Below, piece by piece: positions 16,100-23,970 of a stretch of 59,713 nucleotides of DNA. The stretch spans positions 315,040-374,752 of the forward strand of contig NZ_KZ084325.1 of NCBI RefSeq assembly GCF_002093975.1. Direction: 5' to 3'. The DNA is from Thermoactinospora rubra. Lineage in GTDB: Bacteria > Actinomycetota > Actinomycetes > Streptosporangiales > Streptosporangiaceae. Positions within the stretch are counted from its first letter, which is position 1. Each line of letters starts with the position of its first letter. Below the pieces are notes generated by a model. That model had not been told where the DNA came from. It worked only from the letters and a program-made list of their open reading frames with translations, and did no database searches. The position numbers and the translations under genes were made by a program.

Positions 16100-16834
16100 T
16101 CACTCCTTGACGGCGCTCTCCTTGGCGTCCTTGGCGTCCTTGGCGGCGCGCCTGGCGCGCTCCATCTCCACCTTCGCGCTGGTCGCGTACTTGTCCACGT
16201 ACTCCTGCCCCGACAGCTCCATCAGCGCGTACATGATCTCGTCGGTCACCGCGCGCAGGACGAGCCGGTCGTCCTCCATCCCGTAGTAGCGCGAGAAGTC
16301 CAGCGGCTTGCCGAACCGCACGCCCGGCCGGATGCCCAGCTTCGGCAGCGGGCGCCCCGGCGGCATCATCTCGAAGGTGTTGACCATCGCCCACGGGATG
16401 ACGGGCGCACGGGACATCAGCGCGAGCCGCGCGACGCCGGTCTTGCCCTTGTACAGCCGCCCGTCGGGCGAGCGGGTCCCCTCCGGGTAGATGCCCAGGA
16501 TCTGCCCCTCCTTGAGGATGCGCAGGCCCGTGCGGAGCGCCGCCTCGCTGGCCTTGCCGCCGGAGCGGTCGATGGGGACGGTGCCGACGCCGCTGAAGAA
16601 CATGCGGGTGAGGAAGCCCTTGATCCCGCGGCCGGTGAAGTAGTCGGACTTGCCCAGCGAGATGACCTTGCGCTTGAGGTGCAGGGGGCCGAAGAAGTGG
16701 TCGGCGAAGGACAGGTGGTTGCCCGCGAGGATGCAGGGGCCCTCCCGCGGCACGTTCTCGACGCCCTCGGCCCAGGGGCGGAACACCAGATGGAGGATGG
16801 GGCCCAAGATCGCCTTGACCACCCAGTAGAACAC
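16100..16834 (-). CDS. 1-acyl-sn-glycerol-3-phosphate acyltransferase (PlsC family)
   Basis: 244-residue membrane-associated acyltransferase with the HX4D motif NHLSFAD, the GTVPIDR block, the phosphate-binding EGTRSPDG and a VIPWAM block. It makes phosphatidic acid or acylates a related lipid. The last 30 residues are a charged Ala/Lys/Asp tail (AAKDAKDAKESAVKE). GTG 16834 has GGAGGT 6 nt upstream. It is divergent from the esterase across 139 bp. Confidence 0.88.
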   Translation of the reverse strand: MFYWVVKAILGPILHLVFRPWAEGVENVPREGPCILAGNHLSFADHFFGPLHLKRKVISLGKSDYFTGRGIKGFLTRMFFSGVGTVPIDRSGGKASEAALRTGLRILKEGQILGIYPEGTRSPDGRLYKGKTGVARLALMSRAPVIPWAMVNTFEMMPPGRPLPKLGIRPGVRFGKPLDFSRYYGMEDDRLVLRAVTDEIMYALMELSGQEYVDKYATSAKVEMERARRAAKDAKDAKESAVKE

Positions 16835-16973
16835 CCGGACACCTCCCCATGTCGTTGTGCAGGGTCATCTTCCCATCAGATCGGGCACGCACCTACACCT
16901 TGCTCTCGCCCTACCGTGCCGGATCGTGTAACTATCGGGAAATTCGGGATGATTTCGTGGGAGCGAGGGTGTT

Positions 16974-17732
16974 ATGCCGGTCATGCCAGGCGCGGAGCCG
17001 TACGCCCACGAGGGCGGCGAGATCGGGGTGCTGCTGTGCCACGGGTTCACCGGAACCCCGCAGTCGCTGCGGCCCTGGGCGCGGTACCTCGCCGGGCACG
17101 GGCTGAGCGTGTCGCTGCCGCGGCTGCCCGGGCACGGGACCACCTGGCAGGAGATGAACCGCACCCGCTGGGAGGACTGGTACGCCGAGCTGGAGAACGC
17201 CTACCAGGACTTACGCGGGCGCTGCGCCGAGGTGTTCGTGGCCGGGCTGTCGCTGGGCGGCTGCCTGGCGCTGCGGCTGGCCGAGGTGCACGGCGCGGCG
17301 GTCGCAGGGGTGATCGTGGTCAACCCGTCGATCGCCAACGACGTGCCGCTGCTCAGGCTGGCCCCGGTGCTGAAGTGGTTCGTCAGGTCGGTGCCCGGCG
17401 TGGCGGGCGACGTGAAGAAGCCGGGCGTGGCAGAGCTCGCCTACCCGCGCACCCCCGTGAGCGCGGCGGCGTCGCTGCCGCGCCTGTGGTCGCTGGTGCA
17501 GGCGGACCTGGACAGGGTCACCCAGCCGGTCCTCGTCTACCACAGCGCCGACGACCACGTGGTCAAGCCGACGAGCGTGGCCATGATCCGACAGGTCCTG
17601 TCCCATGCGGTGATCGAGGAGCTGACCGATAGCTACCATGTTGCGACCCTGGACAACGATGCGGACAGGATCTTTGCCGGGAGCCTCGACTTCATCCGGA
17701 CACATGCATCGGTACCCTTGCAGAGGGACTGA
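16974..17732 (+). CDS. Alpha/beta-hydrolase, carboxylesterase/monoacylglycerol lipase type
   Basis: 252-residue hydrolase of the Est30 kind. CHGFTGTPQS is the oxyanion region, the nucleophile lies in GLSLGG, and the acid and base are in YHSADDHVV and SYHVATLDND. The LPRLPGHG motif is typical. It likely acts on short or medium-chain acylglycerols or esters, and pairs divergently with a PlsC acyltransferase, so lipid turnover is a plausible role. ATG 16974 follows GCGAGGG. There is no signal peptide. Confidence 0.88.
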   Translation: MPVMPGAEPYAHEGGEIGVLLCHGFTGTPQSLRPWARYLAGHGLSVSLPRLPGHGTTWQEMNRTRWEDWYAELENAYQDLRGRCAEVFVAGLSLGGCLALRLAEVHGAAVAGVIVVNPSIANDVPLLRLAPVLKWFVRSVPGVAGDVKKPGVAELAYPRTPVSAAASLPRLWSLVQADLDRVTQPVLVYHSADDHVVKPTSVAMIRQVLSHAVIEELTDSYHVATLDNDADRIFAGSLDFIRTHASVPLQRD

Positions 17733-17755
17733 ACGCACCCAGGGGAAGGCGCGTA

Positions 17756-18256
17756 GTGACGCCCCAGAGTGACGAGGACGAGGTCTGGCGTCAGATCGTC
17801 GCCTCCTTCAACGAGACAGCCGAGCGCGACTCGGCCGACCAGCCGTGGCCGGACAGCGAGAACCTCCCGCCCGAGCCCGCCCGCCGCGTGGTCAAGCCCT
17901 CACAGCCCGAGCTCGGCGAGGCCGCCGACCACGCCGACCACGCCGACCACGCCGATCACGCCGATCACGCCGGGGAGCCCGCGGGCGAGCCGGCGGCGGC
18001 CGAGGACGAGGACCACTACACGCCGCCGCCCCCGCCGCCCCTGCCCAAGATCGACCTGGCCACCAAGGTCGCCTGGGTCGCGCTGTTCGGCGGCCCGGCG
18101 TACCTGCTGATCGCCGCGATGGCCAACTGGGAGATGGAGGGCTGGGCGCTGTTCACCGCGGTCGCGGCGTTCATCGGCGGCTTCGTGGCGCTCGTGCTGC
18201 GCATGGGCGACGGCCCGCCCAACGACTCCGGCTGGGACGACGGCGCGGTCGTGTGA
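17756..18256 (+). CDS. Hypothetical membrane protein with Ala-Asp-His repeats
   Basis: 166 residues with an acidic N-terminal half, a run of five Ala-Asp-His triplets (about residues 57-71), a proline run (PPPPPPLP) and two transmembrane helices at about 102-150. The topology suggests a long cytoplasmic tail and a small hairpin anchor. I do not recognise a named domain. The His/Asp repeats could bind metal but may only be low complexity. GTG 17756 has AAGGCG upstream. It follows the esterase after 23 bp and may be cotranscribed. Confidence 0.72.
   Translation: MTPQSDEDEVWRQIVASFNETAERDSADQPWPDSENLPPEPARRVVKPSQPELGEAADHADHADHADHADHAGEPAGEPAAAEDEDHYTPPPPPPLPKIDLATKVAWVALFGGPAYLLIAAMANWEMEGWALFTAVAAFIGGFVALVLRMGDGPPNDSGWDDGAVV
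17924..17968 (+). repeat. Five tandem 9-bp units (GCCGACCAC/GCCGATCAC)
   Basis: Units start at 17924, 17933, 17942, 17951 and 17960; the last two carry T for C at position 6. They encode Ala-Asp-His in frame, so copy number can change without frameshift. Confidence 0.9.
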
Positions 18257-18283
18257 GACCGGCCGGCGGTCGCGCGAGGCCGC

Positions 18284-19393
18284 TCAGGAGACCTGGGGCC
18301 GCGGCCCGAAGGCCTCCACGATGCCGGTGTAGCGGTCGGCCGTGTCGACCGCGTGCCCGACCGCCCAGACCTGGCCCTTGCCCGGCAGGTACGTCACCGC
18401 CTGCAGCCGCACGGTCTCCCGCCCGCCGGACGGCGCGCCCCTGATGATCGTGCCCACGCCCTTCTCCAGCCGCAGCAGGAACGGCTCGCCGGGACGGGCG
18501 GGATCGAAGCCGGAGATCCAGTACCTGCCGTGCCCGTCGCCCGCCACGCCGTACAGCCGGGCCTCGGTCCGCGGCAGCGCCTGGCGGCTCCAGCGCTTGC
18601 CGTCCCAGGTGAGCACCAGCGGCTCGACCTTCCCGGCCGGGGTGTAGACGCCGCCGACGGCCACCGCGTGACGCGAGCCGTCGGCGCGCACGTCGCGCAG
18701 GTACCCGCCCGGGATGTCCGGCAGCCGCATCGGTTTCCACGTGCCGCCCGAGTGCCGCACCACAAGGGGCCGGGTGCCCGTGTCGCCCACGGCGAAGGCG
18801 CCCGAGACGGCGTAGAGCGCGCCGGGCGTGGAGGAGACCTGCGTGGTCCAGGACGAGCCGTCCTTGATCAGGACCATCCACATGTCGCGGCGGCTGCCCA
18901 CGACCACCACGCGGCCCCCCTTGGCGTAGACGCCGCCGAGCCGGTCTCTGGCCGCCAGTTCCCTCACCGTCACCCGGTCCAGGCCGCTCGCGTCGCCCCT
19001 GGCGAGGTACGGCAGGCCGTCCAGCCCGTCGCCGATCGCCCAGACCTCGCGCGGTCCCGCCACGGCCACGCCGCGCAGCACGCTGGCCCCGGTGGTGTCG
19101 CGCAACGGCACCTCGGCCCATGTCGTGCCGTTCCAGTGGCGGATGGCCGCCCGGTTGCGCCAGACGTCCCAGATCTGCTGGTGGCCGACCGCCCACACCT
19201 CTCCGGTGGGCAGCGCCTGCACGTCGGACAGCGCGCCGTCGGCCTCCAGGCTCACGCTGGTGGACCGTTGCCAGGCCTCGATCGTGCCGGGCCGGGGATC
19301 GGCGTGCGCGGCAGGGCCCGCAGCCATCGACGCAGCCATCGACAGGGAGAGCGCGCACGCCGCCACCACACGCCGCCATGAGCGACGGGTCAT
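18284..19393 (-). CDS. Secreted beta-propeller-like protein of unknown function
   Basis: 369 residues with a clear signal peptide (RR at residues 3-4, hydrophobic core, cleavage near AHA-DP about residue 29). The mature part has repeated strand motifs of the type LPTGEVWAVGH, GPREVWAIGDG and GKGQVWAVGHA with Trp and Gly, as in galactose-oxidase/Kelch-like or YCF48-like propellers. No catalytic motif is recognised. ATG 19393 is chosen; TACGAT lies 6 nt before it, so the transcript may be leaderless. Confidence 0.75.
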   Translation of the reverse strand: MTRRSWRRVVAACALSLSMAASMAAGPAAHADPRPGTIEAWQRSTSVSLEADGALSDVQALPTGEVWAVGHQQIWDVWRNRAAIRHWNGTTWAEVPLRDTTGASVLRGVAVAGPREVWAIGDGLDGLPYLARGDASGLDRVTVRELAARDRLGGVYAKGGRVVVVGSRRDMWMVLIKDGSSWTTQVSSTPGALYAVSGAFAVGDTGTRPLVVRHSGGTWKPMRLPDIPGGYLRDVRADGSRHAVAVGGVYTPAGKVEPLVLTWDGKRWSRQALPRTEARLYGVAGDGHGRYWISGFDPARPGEPFLLRLEKGVGTIIRGAPSGGRETVRLQAVTYLPGKGQVWAVGHAVDTADRYTGIVEAFGPRPQVS

Positions 19394-19465
19394 GTGCAAA
19401 TCGTACGGGGTGCCGGACCGCGACTCGCCGGGAGGTGCAATCCGTTATGCGGCTGTTTGCTGCCG

Positions 19466-20170
19466 TCACGGCTCCGGCGCGACCGCCGCCCGGCGGAGCC
19501 GGGCCACGACGGGAAGGTGGTCGCTCGCGGCGGCCAGGTCCGCGCGCGGGGCGGGGACGACGCCGCACGAGTCCACCTCCAGCCCGGCGCCCGCGAAGAC
19601 CGCGTCGATGCGCGCCGTCGGGTTGCGCGCCGGGAAGGTGGGCGCGTCGCCGAGAGGGGCCCGCGCGTAGCAGTCGGCCAGCCTGGCGGCCAGGTAGCGC
19701 CACGTCGGCTCGTGGTCGCGCTCGTTGAGGTCGCCGGCGAGCACCGGGATCGCCGCGAAGCGCGCCGCCACCCGCTCCAGTAACGCCACGATCTCGGTCG
19801 CGTGGTAGAGCCGGTGGGCGGGGACGAGATCCAGGTGGATGGAGCCGGCCGCCAGCCGCAGGCCCTCCAGCTCCACCACGGCCGTCGCGAGCCCGCGGAC
19901 CTCGCGCGGGAAGAAGACCCGCAGCAGGTGGGCCTCCGCGTGCACGACCTTCACCGTGGGCTTGACGTAGACGGCCAGACCGGCCAGCCCGCATCCGGCG
20001 GCCACGCGCGTGCCGGTCAGCTCGGCCAGCTCCCGGCGCCTGCGCCCGCACCAGAGGGCGCGCGGCGCCTCCTGGACGCACAGGACGTCGGCGTCCATCG
20101 CCGCGATGACCCGGACAAGAGCCGGCACGTCATCGCGCATCCCTCGGATGTTGTACGTCCCTACCCTCAC
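19466..20170 (-). CDS. Endonuclease/exonuclease/phosphatase family protein
   Basis: 234 residues with the EEP fold signatures TYNIRG, VQEAP (metal Glu), LAGDLNE and the C-terminal SDHLPVV (catalytic Asp-His). Members cleave nucleic acids or phospho-/sphingolipids; the substrate cannot be read from sequence. No signal peptide. The start is GTG 20170, with CACAAT 7 nt upstream. It lies 54 bp after the glucokinase gene on the same strand. Confidence 0.85.
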   Translation of the reverse strand: MRVGTYNIRGMRDDVPALVRVIAAMDADVLCVQEAPRALWCGRRRRELAELTGTRVAAGCGLAGLAVYVKPTVKVVHAEAHLLRVFFPREVRGLATAVVELEGLRLAAGSIHLDLVPAHRLYHATEIVALLERVAARFAAIPVLAGDLNERDHEPTWRYLAARLADCYARAPLGDAPTFPARNPTARIDAVFAGAGLEVDSCGVVPAPRADLAAASDHLPVVARLRRAAVAPEP

Positions 20171-20224
20171 AGTGTCGATTGTGCGGCGACATGGACGTTT
20201 CGCCCACAGTGCGGGCAGGGGACG

Positions 20225-21157
20225 CTAGCGCTGGCGGGCGAGGTCGGCGGCGCCCACCAGGCCCGCGGAGGCGCCCAGCCGGGCCAGGCGGATCTCCGCG
20301 ACCGGGCGGTGGCCCCGGCCGGTGAGGCGCTGCGCGAAGGCCGCGCGGGTCCGGTCCAGGAACAGGTCGGCCGCTCGCGAGACGCCGCCGCCGACGATGA
20401 AGCAGCCCGGGTCGAGGACCGCGGCCAGGTCGGCCATGCCCTGGCCGAGCCAGTCGGCGATGTGCTCGAAGGCCTCGGCGCAGGCCGGGTCGCCGCGGCG
20501 GGCCGCCTCGGTGACCTCCTCGCCCTCGATGGTGCCCCCGGCCAGGCCCAGCAGGATCGCGGCCCGCTCCGGCTCCTCGGCGGCGATCTCCCGTGCCCGG
20601 GTGACCAGGGCATTGCCGCTGGCGTACTGCTCCCAGCAGCCGAGGTTGCCGCAGCCGCAGCGCCTGCCGCCGGGGACGACCTGCATGTGGCCCAGCTCGG
20701 CGCCCATGCCCCACCGCCCGCGGTACAGCTGCCCGTCGAAGACCAGGCCGCCGCCGATCCCCGTGCCGACCGTGATGCACACGACGTGGGTCTGGTCGCG
20801 TCCCGCGCCGAACCGGGTCTCCGCCCAGGCCATGGCGTTGGCGTCGTTCTCCACGACCACGGGCAGCCCGACCAGCTCGGTGATCTTCTTCTGCAGCGGC
20901 TCCTCGCGCCAGGCGAGGTTCGGCGCGAAGCGCACGATCGACCGTGTCTCGTCGACGAAGCCCGCCGCGCCGACCCCGACCGCCTCGACGTCGCGCCCGT
21001 CGGCCAGCTCCCGCACGACGTCGGCCACGGTCTCGGCGACCAGGTCGGGCCGGTCGGCGGGCGTGGGGCGCAGCGCCTGCGCGAGGATGCGGCCCTCCTC
21101 GTCCACCACGCCCGCGGCGACCTTCGTGCCGCCGATGTCCACGCCGATCGTGAGCAT
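20225..21157 (-). CDS. glkA: ROK-family glucokinase
   Basis: 310-residue glucokinase phosphorylating glucose with ATP (or polyphosphate in some actinobacteria). It has the phosphate motif GVDIGGTKVAAG, sugar-binding ENDANAMAWAE, the metal His in ELGHMQV, and the ROK zinc motif CGCGNLGCWE. There is no N-terminal HTH, so it is a kinase and not a ROK repressor. In Streptomyces the orthologue is the main glucokinase and takes part in glucose repression; that role is inferred here. ATG 21157 has AAAGGG about 8 nt upstream and lies 13 bp after the DUF5304 stop. Confidence 0.92.
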   Translation of the reverse strand: MLTIGVDIGGTKVAAGVVDEEGRILAQALRPTPADRPDLVAETVADVVRELADGRDVEAVGVGAAGFVDETRSIVRFAPNLAWREEPLQKKITELVGLPVVVENDANAMAWAETRFGAGRDQTHVVCITVGTGIGGGLVFDGQLYRGRWGMGAELGHMQVVPGGRRCGCGNLGCWEQYASGNALVTRAREIAAEEPERAAILLGLAGGTIEGEEVTEAARRGDPACAEAFEHIADWLGQGMADLAAVLDPGCFIVGGGVSRAADLFLDRTRAAFAQRLTGRGHRPVAEIRLARLGASAGLVGAADLARQR

Positions 21158-21170
21158 GCTCGAAACCCTT

Positions 21171-21554
21171 TCAGCCCAGGTCGATGTGCTCGACATTCTG
21201 CCCGGCCGGCTCGGGCTCCCGCCGCCGGGGGGCGGGACGGCTCAGCGCCTCCAGCGCCTGGCGGAAGGCGGCGAACAGCTCGCCTCCCGCGGCCATGAGG
21301 TGGCCGGCCACGTCGCCGCCGGCCTCCCGCTGGGCGGCCAGGGCCCGGCAGAAGGGGCAGGCCCGGCAGATGTACTCGTCCTGCTCGGAGACCGCCTCGC
21401 TCCACACGTCACGCTCCCGGCGGCCGCCGCCGCCGATGGAGTTGAGCATGCTCCTGCCCATCTGGCGGGTGGCCCGCCCCTGGATCGCCTCGAACAGCTT
21501 GCGGGCCTCCTCGGCCACGGTCCCGATCGGATCGCTCCCGCTGGTCTCACTCAT
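21171..21554 (-). CDS. DUF5304-type small protein with CxxCxxC
   Basis: 127 residues, mostly helical, with a cysteine motif CRACPFC in the middle and an Arg/Pro/Glu-rich tail. I place it in the DUF5304 group by its position between ArsA and glucokinase and by overall features. Three cysteines could bind metal. Its start overlaps the end of arsA by 8 bp, so the two are coupled. Function unknown. Confidence 0.75.
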   Translation of the reverse strand: MSETSGSDPIGTVAEEARKLFEAIQGRATRQMGRSMLNSIGGGGRRERDVWSEAVSEQDEYICRACPFCRALAAQREAGGDVAGHLMAAGGELFAAFRQALEALSRPAPRRREPEPAGQNVEHIDLG

Positions 21555-22686
21555 GCTCGAACCGTACCTCCAGCACGCCGTCGCGGAGCGTCGCGGCCGA
21601 GATCTTCCTGCGGGCGAGCCCGGCGGGCAGGGCCAGGATCCTGCGGTACGGCCCGGCCGTCACGATCAGCTCCTCGCCTTTGCGCGCCAGGTCGACCTGC
21701 TCCTTGCTGGCCCCGGGCAGGGACAGGCGCAGGAGCGGGCCCTCGATCGTGAGCGGCGGGTCGACCCCGGGCGGCGCGAAGGGGTCGGCCTCGCCGTACA
21801 GGGCGGCTCCGACCTCGGCGAGCGCGTCGAGGCCGACCGGCTCGGCGGGCAGGTAGGGCACGATGTGGACGGGCAGCGGGGCGAAGGACTGCTCGGCCTC
21901 GGCCAGCAGCCTGGACTGCGCCGCCACCCATTGGGCGCGCCAGGCGTCGGCGCCGTCGGCCGGGAAGACGCGGTTGGCGATGACCGCGTCGACGCGGTAG
22001 CCGTACAGGTTGAGCGAGGTCAGGGTGCGGCGCGCCTCGGCCAGCACGACGGCCTCGGGGGTCAGGACCAGGCGGACGGAGGCGCCGGGGCCGGTGAGCA
22101 GCTCGCGGAGTTCGAGCAGGCCGCGGTGGAAGCGCTCGCCGGCGTTCATGACCTCCTCGCCGGGCGCGCTGACGCGGGCGACGCGCTGCACGAACGGCGC
22201 GGCCACCTTCATGAGGCGGCGGCCCACCGGCATGAGCTTGGTGACGTGCCAGTCCAGCGCCTCGGGCAGGGCCAGCAGGCGCAGCGTCTCGGCGGTGGGC
22301 GCGCAGTCGACGACGATGACGTCCCAGCTGTCGGATCGGGCGTGCTCGCGCAGCTCCAGCAGGGCGATGACCTCCTCGGCGCCGGGCAGGACGGTGATCT
22401 CCTCGGAGGTGATCTCGTCCAGGCCGAGCTCGCCGAGCACGTCCTTGGCGTAGCGCTGCAGCTCGCCCCAGTGGCGCTCCAGCGACCGCTGCGTGTCGAC
22501 CTGGTGCAGGCGCAGGCCGGGGGCGATCTCGCCGGGCTCGGCCGCCAGGGCGTCGGCCAGCGAGTGCGCGGTGTCGGTGGAGACCACCAGGGTCTTCAGT
22601 CCGCGCCGGGCGGCCAGCGTGGCCGTCGCCGCGGCGGCGGTGGTCTTGCCGACCCCGCCCTTGCCGGTGAACAGCAGGAGCCTCAT
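21547..22686 (-). CDS. ArsA/GET3-family ATPase with C-terminal HSP20-like domain
   Basis: 379 residues. The deviant Walker A GKGGVGKTT opens the protein, followed by STDTAHSLADAL (switch I region) and DVIVVDCAPTAETLRLL (switch II). The last 80 residues form the ArsA-HSP20-like beta domain. This class resembles eukaryotic GET3 and probably acts in protein targeting or holding rather than arsenite export; no arsB is nearby. ATG 22686 overlaps the SRPBCC stop by ATGA. Confidence 0.88.
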   Translation of the reverse strand: MRLLLFTGKGGVGKTTAAAATATLAARRGLKTLVVSTDTAHSLADALAAEPGEIAPGLRLHQVDTQRSLERHWGELQRYAKDVLGELGLDEITSEEITVLPGAEEVIALLELREHARSDSWDVIVVDCAPTAETLRLLALPEALDWHVTKLMPVGRRLMKVAAPFVQRVARVSAPGEEVMNAGERFHRGLLELRELLTGPGASVRLVLTPEAVVLAEARRTLTSLNLYGYRVDAVIANRVFPADGADAWRAQWVAAQSRLLAEAEQSFAPLPVHIVPYLPAEPVGLDALAEVGAALYGEADPFAPPGVDPPLTIEGPLLRLSLPGASKEQVDLARKGEELIVTAGPYRRILALPAGLARRKISAATLRDGVLEVRFEHE

Positions 22687-23120
22687 CGGCCTTCCACGCG
22701 CTTCTTCAGGCCCTTCAAGGCGGTGTCGACGATGACCTTCTCCGCCTTGCGCCTGATCATGCCGATCATGGGGACCTTGAGGTCGACGGCCAGCTCGTAG
22801 GTCACGTGGGTGGCGCCGTCCTGCGGCACGAGCCGGTAGCTCCCGGTCAGCCCGGAGACCATCGTGCCGGGCTCGTGCATCCGCCAGCTGACGAGCTCCT
22901 CGCCGCTCCAGTCGTAGGCGAGGGTGTAGGAGTCGCTGATGACCCCCGCGTCCAGGACGAACCGGACGGTGGCCGGCCTGCCGTCCTCGCGCGTGGACAG
23001 GATCTCCGCGCTCTTCACCTGGCCGGCCCACTGGGGGTAGGAGGGGAAGTCGGCGATGACCGCCATCACGCTCGCCGGGTCGGCGTCGACGGTGATGCTC
23101 GAGGAAGTGCGATCAGCCAT
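22683..23120 (-). CDS. SRPBCC (START-like) family protein
   Basis: 145-residue helix-grip fold protein: SSSITVDADPASVMAVIADF, then FPSYPQWAGQVKSAEIL and a C-terminal long amphipathic helix. It resembles polyketide cyclase/dehydrase or lipid-transport domains that bind a hydrophobic ligand. It is coupled to the ArsA gene by a 4-bp overlap, suggesting joint action, perhaps delivery of lipids or lipidic proteins. No signal peptide. Confidence 0.85.
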   Translation of the reverse strand: MADRTSSSITVDADPASVMAVIADFPSYPQWAGQVKSAEILSTREDGRPATVRFVLDAGVISDSYTLAYDWSGEELVSWRMHEPGTMVSGLTGSYRLVPQDGATHVTYELAVDLKVPMIGMIRRKAEKVIVDTALKGLKKRVEGR

Positions 23121-23141
23121 GCGACAACCGTACCGGTCCGC

Positions 23142-23909
23142 TCACCACTCCAGGATGTACGGAACTCCCTTGCCGCGGAAGTGTCCGACGTTGACGCACT
23201 CGGTGCGGCCGATGCGCATGCGTGGATAGAGCGGCTGGTGGACGTGCCCGAACAGGGCGTAGCGGGGCTGGGTCCGCCTGATCAGCTCCAGCGTGGCCTC
23301 GCTGCCGCGCTCCAGGCGCCGGGCGACGGTGTCGTACAGCAGCTCGGGCACGGCGGGCGGGATGTGCGTGCACAGCACGTCCACCTCGCCCAGGGCCGCC
23401 ACCTTGGCGTTGAAGTCGGCCTCGTCCAGCTCGTGCGGCGTGCGGTACTCGGTGCGCAGCCCGCCGCCGACGAAGCCGAACCGCCAGCCGCCCAGCTCGA
23501 CCGTCTGGCCGTCGAGCACGTGGTGTCCCGGTTTGAGGTGCTCGGCCCACAGCCGCGGCACGTCCACGTTGCCGTAGGTGAGGTAGGCCGGGGTGGGCAT
23601 GGCCTCGAAGAGGGTCCGGTACTGCTCGCGCACGTTGCGCTCGATGTGCTCGCGCGGGTCGCCGCCCAGGCTCGCCCACAGCCGCGCCGAGAAGGCCCTG
23701 GCCTCCTCGAACCGCCGGGCGGTGCGCAGCGCGATGAACTCGGCGGCCCGCTCGGCGCCGAACAAGTCGGCGAAGATGCCCTGCGCGTGGTCGTCGTAGT
23801 CGATGAACAGGATCAGGTCGCCCAGGCAGATGAGCGCGTCGGCGCCGTCGCCCGCCCGGGCCAGCGCGTCGGCCCTGCCGTGGACGTCGCTGACCACGTG
23901 AACCCGCAT
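23142..23909 (-). CDS. Metallophosphoesterase
   Basis: 255-residue calcineurin-like phosphoesterase. The metal motifs are complete: DVHGRAD, CLGDLI, YGNVD, THIPP and GHVHQP. The enzyme likely hydrolyses a phospho-monoester or diester; substrate unknown. It heads the run phosphoesterase-SRPBCC-arsA-DUF5304-glkA. An in-frame ATG at 23918 is the alternative start. I prefer 23909 because AGG then lies 9 nt upstream. Confidence 0.86.
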   Translation of the reverse strand: MRVHVVSDVHGRADALARAGDGADALICLGDLILFIDYDDHAQGIFADLFGAERAAEFIALRTARRFEEARAFSARLWASLGGDPREHIERNVREQYRTLFEAMPTPAYLTYGNVDVPRLWAEHLKPGHHVLDGQTVELGGWRFGFVGGGLRTEYRTPHELDEADFNAKVAALGEVDVLCTHIPPAVPELLYDTVARRLERGSEATLELIRRTQPRYALFGHVHQPLYPRMRIGRTECVNVGHFRGKGVPYILEW

Positions 23910-23970
23910 GGCCGTCATCCTACGAAGGGGCTGCTAGCGTGTGGACCGCGTTTCATCGAGGAGTGTTTCC

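Noticed and set aside
17924..17968. CRISPR-like array
   Set aside because: Contiguous 9-bp coding repeats without spacers.
21547..22686. Arsenite efflux ATPase
   Set aside because: No arsB, arsC or arsR nearby, and the C-terminal HSP20-like domain and neighbours fit the GET3-like group.
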